Assembly: GCF_048269565.1 (NCBI RefSeq)
Contig: NZ_JBLXIK010000001.1
Coordinates: forward strand, 637,921-701,920
DNA length: 64,000 nt
Source of the DNA: Maricaulis sp048269565
GTDB taxonomy: Bacteria > Pseudomonadota > Alphaproteobacteria > Caulobacterales > Maricaulaceae
Direction: 5' to 3'
Shown here: piece after piece, positions 17,398 to 26,220 of the stretch
Layout: every line of letters begins with the position of its first letter
Numbering within the stretch: the stretch's first letter is position 1
The notes under the pieces: generated by a model
What the model was told of the DNA's origin: nothing
The model's database searches: none
The model's input: the letters and a program-made list of their open reading frames with translations, nothing else
Position numbers and translations under genes: made by a program

Positions 17398-18588
17398 CTA
17401 CGCCGCGTCCAGCGCCTCGCGCCAGGCCCAGTCGAGCCAGGGACCGAGTGCGGCCATATCATCACGCTCCACCGTCGGGCCGCACCAGATGCGGATACCG
17501 GGCACGGACTGGCGGTGCATCGAGATGTCGAGCGCCGCATTCTCGCGCTCGAGCAGGCTGCAAATCCGCTTGGTCAGGTCCCATTGCGCCTCGGTATCAA
17601 GGGCTGCGGCGCGCGGATCGGTGTATTTCAGCGTCACCGAGACCGGTGAACGCGCGGCCTCGTCCTCGCACAGATAGCCGAGCCAGTCGGACTGGCGCAC
17701 CCAGGCGTCCAGCGCCGCGAAATTCGCTTCGCGCCGGCGGATCAGCTCGGGCAGGCCGCCAATGCGCGAGGCCCATTTCAGCGAGGAGACATAATCCTCG
17801 ACACACATCAGCGACGGCGTGTTGAGGGTCGAACCCTCATAAACGGCCATATTCGCCTTGTCGCCGGAATGCAGTTGCAGCAGGCCCGGGATTGGCCAGG
17901 AGGGCTTGTAGCTGTTGAGGCGTTCGATCGCGCGCGGGCTCATCACCAGCATGCCGTGCTGGGCCTCGCCGCCGAGGCACTTCTGCCAGGAGAAAGTCAG
18001 GACGTCGATCTTCGACCAGTCGATCTCGGCTGCAAACGCCGCCGAGGTCGCGTCGCACAGGGTCAGCCCCTCGCGATCCGGATCGATCCAGTCGAGATCG
18101 GGCACCCAGACGCCGGCCGCCGTGCCATTCATGGTGAAGACCGTATCGCGCTTGCCGTCATACTGCGCCAGATCCGGCAATTGCCCGGCCGGGGTCTCGA
18201 AAATGCGTAAATCCTCAAGCGGCAGCTCGTCGCGGGCATCGAGAATCCAGCGCTTGCCGAACACGTCCCAGCCAAACACATCAACGCCGCGCTGGCCGAG
18301 CAGCGACCACATCGCCGCTTCCATCGCGCCCGTGTCGGAGCCGGGCAGGATGCCGACCTTGTAGCCTTCAGGCAGTTCCAGCAGCGCATGCGTGCGATCA
18401 ATCGATTCGCGAATCCGGGCCACGGCCTGGCCGGCACGGTGGGTGCGCGAGAGCGGCGCCTCGGACAGGCCTTCCCAGGTCCAGCCCGGATGCTTTTTCA
18501 CCGGTCCACAGGAAAAGCGCGGATCGGCCGGACGGATCATGGGTTTGGAATTGGGGGTGTCGACGGCTGCTGTCATGGAATCGGCCAC
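17398..18588 (-). CDS. serC: phosphoserine transaminase SerC
   Basis: SerC is a PLP enzyme that converts 3-phosphohydroxypyruvate to phosphoserine; it is 396 residues here, of the longer alphaproteobacterial type (TIGR01365). Arg-Phe-Ser-Cys-Gly-Pro-Val-Lys opens the fold, and Phe-Ser-Trp-Gln-Lys-Cys-Leu-Gly-Gly holds the PLP lysine. Possible starts are the GTG at 18588 and the ATG at 18576; I chose the GTG because GGAG lies exactly 6 nt before it and no ribosome-binding site precedes the ATG. The gene is divergent from the class V aminotransferase at 18668. Confidence 0.95.
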   Translation of the reverse strand: MADSMTAAVDTPNSKPMIRPADPRFSCGPVKKHPGWTWEGLSEAPLSRTHRAGQAVARIRESIDRTHALLELPEGYKVGILPGSDTGAMEAAMWSLLGQRGVDVFGWDVFGKRWILDARDELPLEDLRIFETPAGQLPDLAQYDGKRDTVFTMNGTAAGVWVPDLDWIDPDREGLTLCDATSAAFAAEIDWSKIDVLTFSWQKCLGGEAQHGMLVMSPRAIERLNSYKPSWPIPGLLQLHSGDKANMAVYEGSTLNTPSLMCVEDYVSSLKWASRIGGLPELIRRREANFAALDAWVRQSDWLGYLCEDEAARSPVSVTLKYTDPRAAALDTEAQWDLTKRICSLLERENAALDISMHRQSVPGIRIWCGPTVERDDMAALGPWLDWAWREALDAA

Positions 18589-18667
18589 TTGTATCTCCGG
18601 ATCATAAGGCGGCGGGGAAGTTTCCGACACGTTGACGCCCCGCGCGCAGCGGGGCAAGAGGCTTTGC

Positions 18668-19801
18668 ATGATCGCATCACAGCGCGCCCTGTTCGACCTG
18701 CCGCGCGAGGTCGCCTATTTCAACGCCGCCTATATGGGTCCGATGCCGATTGCGGCATCGGGCGCCGGCGCCATCAGCTATGCGCGCAAGACGCAGCCCT
18801 GGACGCTGGATATCCGGGCCGACTTCTTCGACGCGCCGGAAGCTTTCCGCACCCGCGCTGCAACCCTGTTCGCGGCCAGCCGCAACGATATCGCCATCGT
18901 GCCGGCCGCCTCCTATGGCCTCGCCACAGCCGCGCGCAATCTGGCCCCGGATGCCCGGTCGGAAATTCTGGTCCTCGACGCGCAATTCCCGTCGAATATC
19001 TATGTCTGGCAAGGCCTGGCGAAACAGTATGGCGCGCGCATCCGCACCGTTTCGCGGCGTGAGGACCAGAGCTGGACCGATGCCATGCTCGCCGCGATCG
19101 GCCCCGCGACCTCGATCGTCGCCTGCCCGCAAGTGCACTGGGCCGATGGCGGCCGGCTCGACCTGGCCACGATCAGCGATGCGGCCCGGCGCCAGGGCGC
19201 GGCCCTGGTGCTCGATTTGACCCAGTCACTCGGCGTCCTGCCCTTCGATATGGCGGCGATCCAGCCCGATTTCGCTGTCGCCGCCTGCTATAAATGGATG
19301 CTTGGTCCCTATTCGATCGGTGCGCTTTATGTCGCACCGCAACACCAGAGCGGCGAACCGCTTGAGGAGAACTGGATCGTGCGCGACCGGGCCGAGGATT
19401 TCGCCCGCCTGGTCGATTATGCCGATGAATACGCCCCCGGTGCGCGCCGTTTCGACATGGGCGAGCGCTCCGGCTTCCAGCTGGTGCCCGCCGCGAATGT
19501 CTGCCTGCAACATTTGCTCGATTGGGGTCCGGAGGAAATTTCCGCGACGCTGGCCATGCGCACCGCCGAAATCGCCGAAACCGTCGCTCCGCTGGGTCTG
19601 CGCGATGCGACACCGCAACGCGCGCCGCACTATCTCTGCCTCGCTTTGCCCGGCGGCGCCCCGGTCGATCTGGTCAAACGTCTGGCCGCACACCAGGTCT
19701 TCGTCTCGCAACGCGGCGACCGGCTGCGGGTGACGCCGCATCTCTATAACGACCAGGCCGACCTGACCCGGCTGGTCGCCGCGCTGAAAGCCGAGCTCTG
19801 A
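18668..19801 (+). CDS. class V aminotransferase-fold PLP enzyme
   Basis: A 377-residue PLP-dependent enzyme of the cysteine desulfurase/isopenicillin N epimerase type. His-Trp-Ala-Asp-Gly-Gly, Asp-Leu-Thr-Gln-Ser and Cys-Tyr-Lys-Trp-Met-Leu-Gly-Pro (the PLP lysine) are visible. The frame is open back to 18632, but the ATG at 18668 is the likely start (AGAGGC about 6 nt upstream). The following DMT exporter gene starts with TTG one base after the stop, so the pair is co-transcribed. The substrate is unknown; linkage to an exporter suggests processing or export of a small amine or thiol compound (inference). Confidence 0.88.
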   Translation: MIASQRALFDLPREVAYFNAAYMGPMPIAASGAGAISYARKTQPWTLDIRADFFDAPEAFRTRAATLFAASRNDIAIVPAASYGLATAARNLAPDARSEILVLDAQFPSNIYVWQGLAKQYGARIRTVSRREDQSWTDAMLAAIGPATSIVACPQVHWADGGRLDLATISDAARRQGAALVLDLTQSLGVLPFDMAAIQPDFAVAACYKWMLGPYSIGALYVAPQHQSGEPLEENWIVRDRAEDFARLVDYADEYAPGARRFDMGERSGFQLVPAANVCLQHLLDWGPEEISATLAMRTAEIAETVAPLGLRDATPQRAPHYLCLALPGGAPVDLVKRLAAHQVFVSQRGDRLRVTPHLYNDQADLTRLVAALKAEL

Positions 19802-19802
19802 A

Positions 19803-20705
19803 TTGACCCACACGCCTCACCACCCGTCCCTGCGCGACTGGGCCATGCTGCTCGTGCTGACCCTGCTCTGGGGCTCGGCCTATGCCTTCATCAAGCACGC
19901 AGTGATCAGTTTCTCGCCCTCTGCGCTGATCCTGGTGCGCATTGGCGGCGCAGCCATTCTACTGACCGGCTGGACCTATGCCCGCGGCCACCGCCTGCCG
20001 CCGCTCAATGACAGGCGCTGGCTCTGGTTTGGCGCGCTGGGCCTGTTCGGCAATACCGCGCCCTTCTTCCTGATCAGCTGGGGCCAACAGACCATCGACA
20101 GCTCGCTGACCGGAATCCTGATCGCCACCATGCCGCTCACCACCATCGCGCTGGCGCATGTTTTCGTGCCCGGCGAACGGATGAATGCCCGCCGCCTGGC
20201 CGGTTTCCTGATCGGTTTCGGCGGCGTGGTTATCCTGCTCGGACCGGTCGCCCTGCAGGGGCTGGGCGGGTCGGGGCTGCTGGCCCAGATCGGGATTTTG
20301 TGCGCGGCGATCTGTTACGGGATCAATGCCGTGCTGGCCCGCCTCCTGCCCGACACACCGCCCTCGCTCTCGGGCGCCGGCATGCTGATCATGGGCGCAC
20401 TGCTCTGCCTGCCCTTCGGGCTGTGGGACCTGACCCGGATGCCGGCCGCACCGGTTTCAGCCTGGCTGAGCGTGTTCTGGCTGGCGATCGGGCCGACGGC
20501 GCTGGCCTCGGTCCTGCTGATGCAGATTGCGCGCACGGCCGGGCCAAGCTTCCTGGCGACGGTCAATTACTTGACCCCGGTCGCCGCCGTCGCAACCGGC
20601 CTGCTGATCGGCGAAACCCTGGGCTGGAACGCGTTGCTGGCGTTGGTGATCATCCTCGCCGGCGTCTGGATCGCGCGCAAGAAAGCCGTGCCGCCACCCG
20701 TGTGA
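19803..20705 (+). CDS. DMT family (EamA) transporter
   Basis: A 300-residue protein with ten hydrophobic helices and two repeated EamA halves, typical of drug/metabolite transporters that export amino acids and other metabolites. The signature Leu-Leu-Trp-Gly-Ser-Ala-Tyr near the N-terminus is present. The start is a TTG at 19803, one base after the aminotransferase stop; an ATG at 19845 would remove the usual Arg-Asp-Trp-Ala segment, so I keep the TTG. It converges with thiD (8-nt gap). Confidence 0.92.
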   Translation: MTHTPHHPSLRDWAMLLVLTLLWGSAYAFIKHAVISFSPSALILVRIGGAAILLTGWTYARGHRLPPLNDRRWLWFGALGLFGNTAPFFLISWGQQTIDSSLTGILIATMPLTTIALAHVFVPGERMNARRLAGFLIGFGGVVILLGPVALQGLGGSGLLAQIGILCAAICYGINAVLARLLPDTPPSLSGAGMLIMGALLCLPFGLWDLTRMPAAPVSAWLSVFWLAIGPTALASVLLMQIARTAGPSFLATVNYLTPVAAVATGLLIGETLGWNALLALVIILAGVWIARKKAVPPPV

Positions 20706-20713
20706 GCGCAGCC

Positions 20714-21523
20714 CTATTCGCGGATCATCCACATATGATCGACGGGGCCATGGCCGGCACCAAAACCCGGCGCGCGCGAGATCGCTTCAAAGAGATAATC
20801 GCCTGCATGCCTGACCGCGTCGGAGAGCGAAAAGCCGCGCGCCAGCAGGGCCGCGATGGCCGAGGCCAGGGTGCAGCCGGTGCCATGGGTGTGGCGGGTG
20901 TCGATGCGCGGGCGCTCGATGATTTCCATGCCGCGCGAGGAGACCAGCACGTCGCGCGCGACACTGCCGGGCACATGCCCGCCTTTGACCAGGGCTGCAC
21001 GCGCGCCCATTTCGATCAGCGCTTCGGCGGCCCCGATCTGGCCGTCGATATCCTCGATCTTGCCGCCGGCCAGACGCTCGGCCTCGGCGATATTGGGGGT
21101 CACGAGCAGGGCGAGCGGCAGCAGCCGGTCGCGGATCGCAGCCTCGGCGCCGGCATCGAGCAGGGCATCGCCGGAGGTTGCGACCATCACCGGGTCGAGC
21201 ACGAAGGGCATGCCGGGCGCGCGTTGTTCGATCAGTTCGGCCACGGCGAGGACGATGGCCTCATTGACCAGCATGCCGGTCTTGATCGCATCGGTGCCGA
21301 TATCGTCGAGCACGGCGGTCATCTGGGCGACGACCATTTCGACGGGGACCGGATGCACGGCGGCAACGCCGAGCGTGTTCTGGGCGGTGATGGCGGTGAT
21401 CGCGGTCGTGGCATAGCCACCCATCGCGGCAACCGCCTTGATGTCGGCCTGGATGCCGGCACCGCCGCCGCTATCGGATCCGGCAATCACCAGGACGCGG
21501 CCGGCATGTTCGAGATCGGTCAT
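20714..21523 (-). CDS. thiD: HMP/HMP-phosphate kinase ThiD
   Basis: ThiD phosphorylates hydroxymethylpyrimidine and its monophosphate to the diphosphate for thiamine assembly. The 269-residue protein begins Ile-Ala-Gly-Ser-Asp-Ser-Gly-Gly-Gly-Ala-Gly-Ile-Gln-Ala-Asp (family motif) and has Val-Met-Val-Ala-Thr-Ser-Gly and the C-terminal His-Gly-Thr-Gly-Cys-Thr-Leu anion-hole block. The frame is open 86 codons upstream, but the ATG at 21523 with AGGGA before it gives the normal N-terminus. No thi-box precedes it, unlike thiC in this window. It lies 22 nt downstream of the TPR protein gene. Confidence 0.96.
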   Translation of the reverse strand: MTDLEHAGRVLVIAGSDSGGGAGIQADIKAVAAMGGYATTAITAITAQNTLGVAAVHPVPVEMVVAQMTAVLDDIGTDAIKTGMLVNEAIVLAVAELIEQRAPGMPFVLDPVMVATSGDALLDAGAEAAIRDRLLPLALLVTPNIAEAERLAGGKIEDIDGQIGAAEALIEMGARAALVKGGHVPGSVARDVLVSSRGMEIIERPRIDTRHTHGTGCTLASAIAALLARGFSLSDAVRHAGDYLFEAISRAPGFGAGHGPVDHMWMIRE

Positions 21524-21545
21524 GGATATTTCCCTGTTCGGCGCG

Positions 21546-22505
21546 TCAGTCCCGCGGCAGTGCTGCCGCCTGGCTACGCGCCCGCATCGCTTCGGAATCG
21601 CTGGTCGCATGATCGGCCGCGCGCAGATAGAGCGCCCGTGCTGCGTCGCGATCGCCCTGCTGCAGGCGCAGATCAGCGAGCGCCAGCGCTGCGGTGACAT
21701 TCTCGGGCTCGAAGGCGAGGATCTGTTCGTAAATCCGGATCGCCGCGACAGGATCGCCGGCGCGGCCGAGGCAGCCGGCATGCTGCATCAGCGGCCCGTC
21801 ATCCCATGGATTGGCCTCGACGGCGGCAGCAGCGGCAGCGCAAGCGCTCAATTCAGCCGGCAGTGCGGCAGCGGCCGCCGCCCCGGCCTGGGCCGGCATC
21901 GCGCTTGCGCGCGCCGGCGCGGCAGACCTGGGTGATGCCGCAGCGGGGGCAGACGCTGCGGTCGGCGCGGTCAAGGCAGCTGGCGCGCGGGGCTCTGGCC
22001 GGTCAGGTGCGGGCGTTGCCGGGAGCGGGATCGATGCTGGTGCCGGGGCCGCTACCCGGTCCGGTCCTGACGTCACGGTCGGGCGCCAGTCTGGAGTGGG
22101 GGCCGGATAGGCCGCGGCCGGCATGGCGGGCGTGATCGTCGCGGAGGCTTCGGCCAGATGCACCCGTACCAGCACACCGCCCTGGCGCAATTCGGCCTCG
22201 CTGGCGGCCCAGGCCTGCTCGCCCTGCAGCTGGATGCGGGCACCGCCCTCGGTCGGCTCGACCACGATGGCAGTCACCAGCTCGCGATGCCGCGGGGTGA
22301 TCCGGCGCGCTTCCAGGCTGATCCCCTCGACGACAAGATCGACGCCATGGTCCGTCTCCTCGCGTCGCAGCAGCGTCGGCTGCCCGTCAAAGGCAATCCA
22401 GACCAGACCCTCCTGCCCGCTCAGGCGGGCACGCAAATCGCGCAGTTCGGCCTGGGCCGGAGAGGCGGTCAAAACGGCAAGGCAGAGATAGATCAGAGCG
22501 CGCAT
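21546..22505 (-). CDS. secreted TPR protein with Ala/Pro-rich linker
   Basis: A 319-residue exported protein with a signal peptide (about 1-19). A beta-rich N-terminal domain (about 20-120) is joined by a low-complexity Ala/Pro-rich linker (about 125-215) to a C-terminal TPR domain (Ile-Arg-Ile-Tyr-Glu-Gln-Ile-Leu-Ala-Phe-Glu-Pro-Glu-Asn). Such proteins scaffold envelope or secretion complexes. The long linker shows strong Ala bias and may be disordered. It shares strand with thiD (22 nt downstream). The function is unknown. Confidence 0.75.
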   Translation of the reverse strand: MRALIYLCLAVLTASPAQAELRDLRARLSGQEGLVWIAFDGQPTLLRREETDHGVDLVVEGISLEARRITPRHRELVTAIVVEPTEGGARIQLQGEQAWAASEAELRQGGVLVRVHLAEASATITPAMPAAAYPAPTPDWRPTVTSGPDRVAAPAPASIPLPATPAPDRPEPRAPAALTAPTAASAPAAASPRSAAPARASAMPAQAGAAAAAALPAELSACAAAAAAVEANPWDDGPLMQHAGCLGRAGDPVAAIRIYEQILAFEPENVTAALALADLRLQQGDRDAARALYLRAADHATSDSEAMRARSQAAALPRD

Positions 22506-22572
22506 ATCCCAGCCCTCGACCGCTTCGCGTTAAGGCCGGGTTAAGTGCAATGGTCGCAGCGGCCCGATCGGG

Positions 22573-23412
22573 TCAGCCAATACTCCCGGCGGGGCCGCCA
22601 TCACAGCTGTCATAGCCCAGGGCACCGATCAGCCGGCCCTCCGCATCGCGAACGGATTCAAAGATATAGCAGCTCAGCCCGGCGGACGGCATCAAGGATC
22701 GAACGAAGATCGGGTCGCCCTCGCCGAGGACCGCGTCGGCGGCATCGATGGGACGCAGCGTATTGACCCGGTTGCCATTCTCGCGCGTGGCGCACTCCCA
22801 GCTGCCGCCGTCATGATCGACCAGGCGGATGCCGGTCGCACCACCCGACAGGGTATAGGCGAGCGAGACATGATCGGCATCGCCTGCCATCTCCGCCAGG
22901 CAGGCATCGATCGCCGGCAGATAGGCGGCGAGATAGTTCGACCAGCGGTCGACCGGCGCGGTTTCCAACGCACAGCCGCTCAGGGCAGTGGCGCCCATCC
23001 GCACGGTCGCGAAATAGGGGTCGGTGCCGCCGTCGGGATTGTGGCAGGGCCCGGCCTGGAGTTCGACGAAGACATCGCGGCCCTCGCTGGTCACGCCGTC
23101 ATAGCGGCGCACGCCGCCATCCAGATACGGCATCGCGATCAGAAGCTCGGCCCGGGCCGGACCGGCGCCGACCCCATCCAGGCTGAAATCGACCCGCGCT
23201 TCGCCGCCAACCGATTCAAACACCATCCGTCCGCTCCAGCCCTCGCCGGCGAGACGGTAGCCAAAGCGCGTGTCGGTGGATCGATTGGCCCGCGACGGCG
23301 CATAGTCAAAGGCGCTGCTGGCGAGCCCGCCGCCCACGCCCGGCCCGGCATCGGTGGTGGCACAGGCCGTCAGCCCGGCGCAGGCCAGCGCGATTACCAT
23401 CAGCTTTTTCAT
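22573..23412 (-). CDS. lipoprotein, COG3650-like, unknown function
   Basis: A 279-residue lipoprotein with a signal peptide ending in the lipobox Leu-Thr-Ala-Cys. The Cys-His-Asn-Pro-Asp-Gly region and the later Leu-Ser-Gly-Cys-Ala match the paired-cysteine pattern of COG3650-type lipoproteins, whose role is unknown. A second domain with several more cysteines follows. Two ATGs occur at 23415 and 23412; the second fits the GGGGGA ribosome-binding site better. Confidence 0.75.
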   Translation of the reverse strand: MKKLMVIALACAGLTACATTDAGPGVGGGLASSAFDYAPSRANRSTDTRFGYRLAGEGWSGRMVFESVGGEARVDFSLDGVGAGPARAELLIAMPYLDGGVRRYDGVTSEGRDVFVELQAGPCHNPDGGTDPYFATVRMGATALSGCALETAPVDRWSNYLAAYLPAIDACLAEMAGDADHVSLAYTLSGGATGIRLVDHDGGSWECATRENGNRVNTLRPIDAADAVLGEGDPIFVRSLMPSAGLSCYIFESVRDAEGRLIGALGYDSCDGGPAGSIG

Positions 23413-23584
23413 CATTTCCCCCGGAATTCTATGCTGCTTCTGCGGGCCTTATACCATGATGCGGTACAGGGCAGAATCGGGAAATCGGGGCAGGTCGGAG
23501 ACAAGCTGGCCTTGCGGCCATCCCGCCACACCTTCCCCGCCCGAGCGCGGTGACGAAACGGCTCTGCCTGCCCAGCCAGCATGC

Positions 23585-23640
23585 TTGCCCACAGGTTTGC
23601 CCACAGACCCTGCACAGCTTTTCCACGCCTTTTCCCACAG
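23585..23640. repeat. cluster of four DnaA-box-like 9-mers
   Basis: Within 56 bp lie TTGCCCACAG twice (23585-23594, 23597-23606), TTTTCCACG (23619-23627) and TTTCCCACAG (23631-23640), all on the plus strand. Each differs from the DnaA consensus TTATCCACA by two bases, so binding is uncertain. They fill the gap between the lipoprotein gene and the LysR gene. Confidence 0.4.
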
Positions 23641-23642
23641 CC

Positions 23643-24533
23643 TCAGATGCTGTCGGTAAAGTGCCCGGCGAGGTGATCCACAAACAGGCGTACCCGGTGG
23701 GTGAGATAGCGGCTCGAGGGGAAGACAGCCCAGAGATTGCGGTGCTCGGGCTGCCAGTCGGGCAGCAGCGGCACGACGCGGCCATCGGCCAGTGCAGCTT
23801 CTGCGGCATAGCGCGGCGAGCAGGCAATGCCGACGCCGGCTGCGGCCGCCTCGATCGCGGCGCTGGCGCCATTGAGGGTAAGCCGGCCGGTGACGCGGAC
23901 CTCGGTCTCTTCGCCACCGCGGGTGAATTTGAGCTGTTGCGGCGCCGGCTTGTTACGGTCGATGATGACGTCATGGGTGGCGAGATCGGAGGGGTGCTGC
24001 GGCGTACCGCGCGCCGCGAGATAGGCCGGCGAGGCAACCAGTGCCATGCAGGCCGGGGCCAGACGGCGGGCGATCAGGGCGCTGTCATCGAGATTGCCGA
24101 TCCGCACCCCGACATCAAAACCCTCCTCGACCAGATCGACCATGCGGTCGACCAGCGACAGCCGCACCTCGACGCCCGGCCAGGTCGCCATGAAGTCAGC
24201 GATCGGCTGCATCAGCTGGCGCGCACCGAAATCGACCGAGGCGGTGACCCGCAGCAGGCCGGCCGGAGCGGAACGGGCATCGGCGACACCCTCTTCCAGC
24301 GCATCATATTCACCCAGCCAGGGCCGGACCCGGTCGAGCAGGGCGCCGCCGGCCTCGGTCAGACGGACCGAGCGCGTCGTGCGCTCGAACAGGCGCGCCT
24401 GCAGCCGGGTTTCCAGCGCCGTGATCTGCTTCGAGGCTGCGCCGGGCGTAATGCCCTCGCGCTCGGCCGCCTGGGTGAAACTGCCCAGCTCGGCGACAGA
24501 GGAGAAAAGCCGCAAGGCGTCGATCCGGTCCAT
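23643..24533 (-). CDS. LysR-family transcriptional regulator
   Basis: A 296-residue LysR regulator: an N-terminal winged helix (Met-Asp-Arg-Ile-Asp-Ala-Leu-Arg-Leu-Phe, Gly-Ser-Phe-Thr-Gln-Ala-Ala, then Ala-Ser-Lys-Gln-Ile) followed by the ligand-binding domain with Leu-Arg-Val-Thr-Ala-Ser-Val-Asp-Phe-Gly. The start at 24533 has GAGGA 5 nt upstream. It belongs to the CrgA/AaeR-like branch by the opening sequence (by eye). Its target is unknown; the closest candidate is the GST-like gene just upstream on the same strand. Confidence 0.93.
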   Translation of the reverse strand: MDRIDALRLFSSVAELGSFTQAAEREGITPGAASKQITALETRLQARLFERTTRSVRLTEAGGALLDRVRPWLGEYDALEEGVADARSAPAGLLRVTASVDFGARQLMQPIADFMATWPGVEVRLSLVDRMVDLVEEGFDVGVRIGNLDDSALIARRLAPACMALVASPAYLAARGTPQHPSDLATHDVIIDRNKPAPQQLKFTRGGEETEVRVTGRLTLNGASAAIEAAAAGVGIACSPRYAAEAALADGRVVPLLPDWQPEHRNLWAVFPSSRYLTHRVRLFVDHLAGHFTDSI

Positions 24534-24597
24534 GATGTCCTCAAGCGATAAAGCGGGCCGAATTCATGCGGCATTCGCCCAAGCCGATCAAGCGAGC

Positions 24598-25710
24598 CTA
24601 CCCCCGCACGAGTTTGAACTTCTCCCGTGCGAGCCGCAGGGGCGACTGGAAATCGATCAGTTTTGCTGCACCAATGCTGCGCAGCAATTCATTGGCCTGT
24701 TCACGGTCAACACCACGTAGCGAGGCGAGGTGATCGGTCACGCGCTGCAGCATCCACAGTGGATAAGGGATGATGGCGCGGTCGGTCTCGACGCGATTGT
24801 CGCCATGCCCGATCACGGCCTTGTTGAATCCGAGTATGCGCGGCAATTCCTGCGCATCCGGATTGGCTTCGCCCCACTCTCCCAGCGCCGCGGCGGTGTC
24901 GAACAGGACCGGCAATTGCTGCGCAGCAAACATTTCGAGAATCGGCATCAGCGTCGGCGGGATTTCGTCGTTTTCGAGAAAGTCGCCGGTCAGCGCATGC
25001 TGCGGCGCGTGGGTGCGGCGGGCCCAGTCGGCGACGCGCGGCGCCAGACGTTCCATGATTTCGCCCGAGGCCGGGTCGCGCAGCAAATGCGCATAGAGCG
25101 GGCCGAGAAAACCGTAATCGCCGATCGAGGGCCGCGTCCCGAACAGGAAGTCATATTGCTCGAGATGCGCCTCGAAAGCCGCGAGGAATGCCTCGAAGGC
25201 CGCCTCGACGGCCGGAACACTCTCCGGGCAGATGCCGAGTACAGGCAGCGCGCCCGAGAAGAAGTCCACCGATTTCTGTACCGCCGCACGTTGCTCCTCC
25301 GGCGGCAGGTCGGGGAAGGATGTGGCGCCAAACTCGCCCTGGGCGAAGTCGCGGTTATAGGCCCATCGATAGTGCATCGCGGGAATGACCAGCCACTCAT
25401 CGCCAAACAGTTCCAGGATCAGGGCGGCCAGTTTCTGCACCGGACCGGCCGGATAGACGGAGGGGCCCGGCTCGTGCGCCTCGACATAATCGATAATCTC
25501 GGTCGTGTCCTGGACGACGGCGCCGTGCTCGCTGCCGTCATCATGCAGCAGCACCGGCACCACCGGCCAGCCGACCCGCGGCAGGATGACGGATTTATAG
25601 GTCCGGGCCGTCGAGAGCTGTTCGCGGAAGGGCACATTCTTCCAGCGCAGATAGCCGCGTGCCTTGCCGGTATAGAGCGAAACGGCGGTGCCGATCAGCG
25701 TATAGCTCAT
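24598..25710 (-). CDS. glutathione S-transferase family protein
   Basis: A 370-residue protein with an N-terminal thioredoxin-like GST domain (about 1-80: Leu-Arg-Trp-Lys-Asn-Val-Pro-Phe, Val-Gly-Trp-Pro-Val-Val-Pro-Val-Leu, Asp-Thr-Thr-Glu-Ile-Ile) and a long C-terminal helical domain. It is longer than classical GSTs (about 210 aa) and resembles extended GST-like proteins of alphaproteobacteria. The start ATG at 25710 has AAGGGAG upstream; an earlier ATG at 25767 would add an unlikely extension. The substrate is unknown. Confidence 0.82.
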   Translation of the reverse strand: MSYTLIGTAVSLYTGKARGYLRWKNVPFREQLSTARTYKSVILPRVGWPVVPVLLHDDGSEHGAVVQDTTEIIDYVEAHEPGPSVYPAGPVQKLAALILELFGDEWLVIPAMHYRWAYNRDFAQGEFGATSFPDLPPEEQRAAVQKSVDFFSGALPVLGICPESVPAVEAAFEAFLAAFEAHLEQYDFLFGTRPSIGDYGFLGPLYAHLLRDPASGEIMERLAPRVADWARRTHAPQHALTGDFLENDEIPPTLMPILEMFAAQQLPVLFDTAAALGEWGEANPDAQELPRILGFNKAVIGHGDNRVETDRAIIPYPLWMLQRVTDHLASLRGVDREQANELLRSIGAAKLIDFQSPLRLAREKFKLVRG

Positions 25711-25785
25711 GGGGGACTCCCTTGTGTTATCAGGAGTCTGTACGCTTGCAGCGCGCGGCACAAGCACCGGTGTGCGGCTGGTGTG

Positions 25786-26037
25786 CTAGGACCGCGCCGC
25801 CGGCTGGCGTCCATTCCGATTCTTGTCGGCAACAATGCGGGCCGCAGATTGCAGCGTCGTCGGCGTGGTGGAGGAATCGACCCGACGTCCGTCATAGCGG
25901 CTGGGACCGCTCGTGTCCTGGACCGCCGTCCAGGCCTGCCAGCCCATGCCAACGGTCAGGGCGGCGGCCAGCGCCCAGGAGGCCAGTGCCACATAACGGG
26001 CTGAGCGTTGCCAGGTCATGCGATCAGTGCGGATCAT
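25786..26037 (-). CDS. small single-pass membrane protein
   Basis: An 83-residue protein with one hydrophobic helix (about residues 14-33, Tyr-Val-Ala-Leu-Ala-Ser-Trp-Ala-Leu) and a polar C-terminal half. No clear ribosome-binding site precedes the ATG at 26037 or the one at 26019, so this call is less secure than its neighbours. No family is recognised. It lies between the GST-like gene and the terminator of the beta-oxidation operon. Confidence 0.45.
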   Translation of the reverse strand: MIRTDRMTWQRSARYVALASWALAAALTVGMGWQAWTAVQDTSGPSRYDGRRVDSSTTPTTLQSAARIVADKNRNGRQPAARS

Positions 26038-26163
26038 GCGGGCATCCAGTTCAGGGACTCACATCAGTCAGGACCTGCAGTGTCTACATTCTGCGACCTC
26101 GCGCCCGTCATAATTGATTAATGATAAGTTTATGCGCCCGCGACCATCCGGGCCCGGACACGC

Positions 26164-26200
26164 AAAAAGGCCGGCCCGGATATCCCGGACCGGCCTCTTT
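26164..26200 (-). terminator. intrinsic terminator of the beta-oxidation operon
   Basis: On the minus strand an aggccgg/ccggcct hairpin with a gatat loop region is followed by TTTTT. It lies 21-57 nt downstream of the FadJ-like stop at 26221, as expected for the end of the long operon. Confidence 0.85.
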
Positions 26201-26220
26201 AGTCAGCGTGTCGCAGCCAA

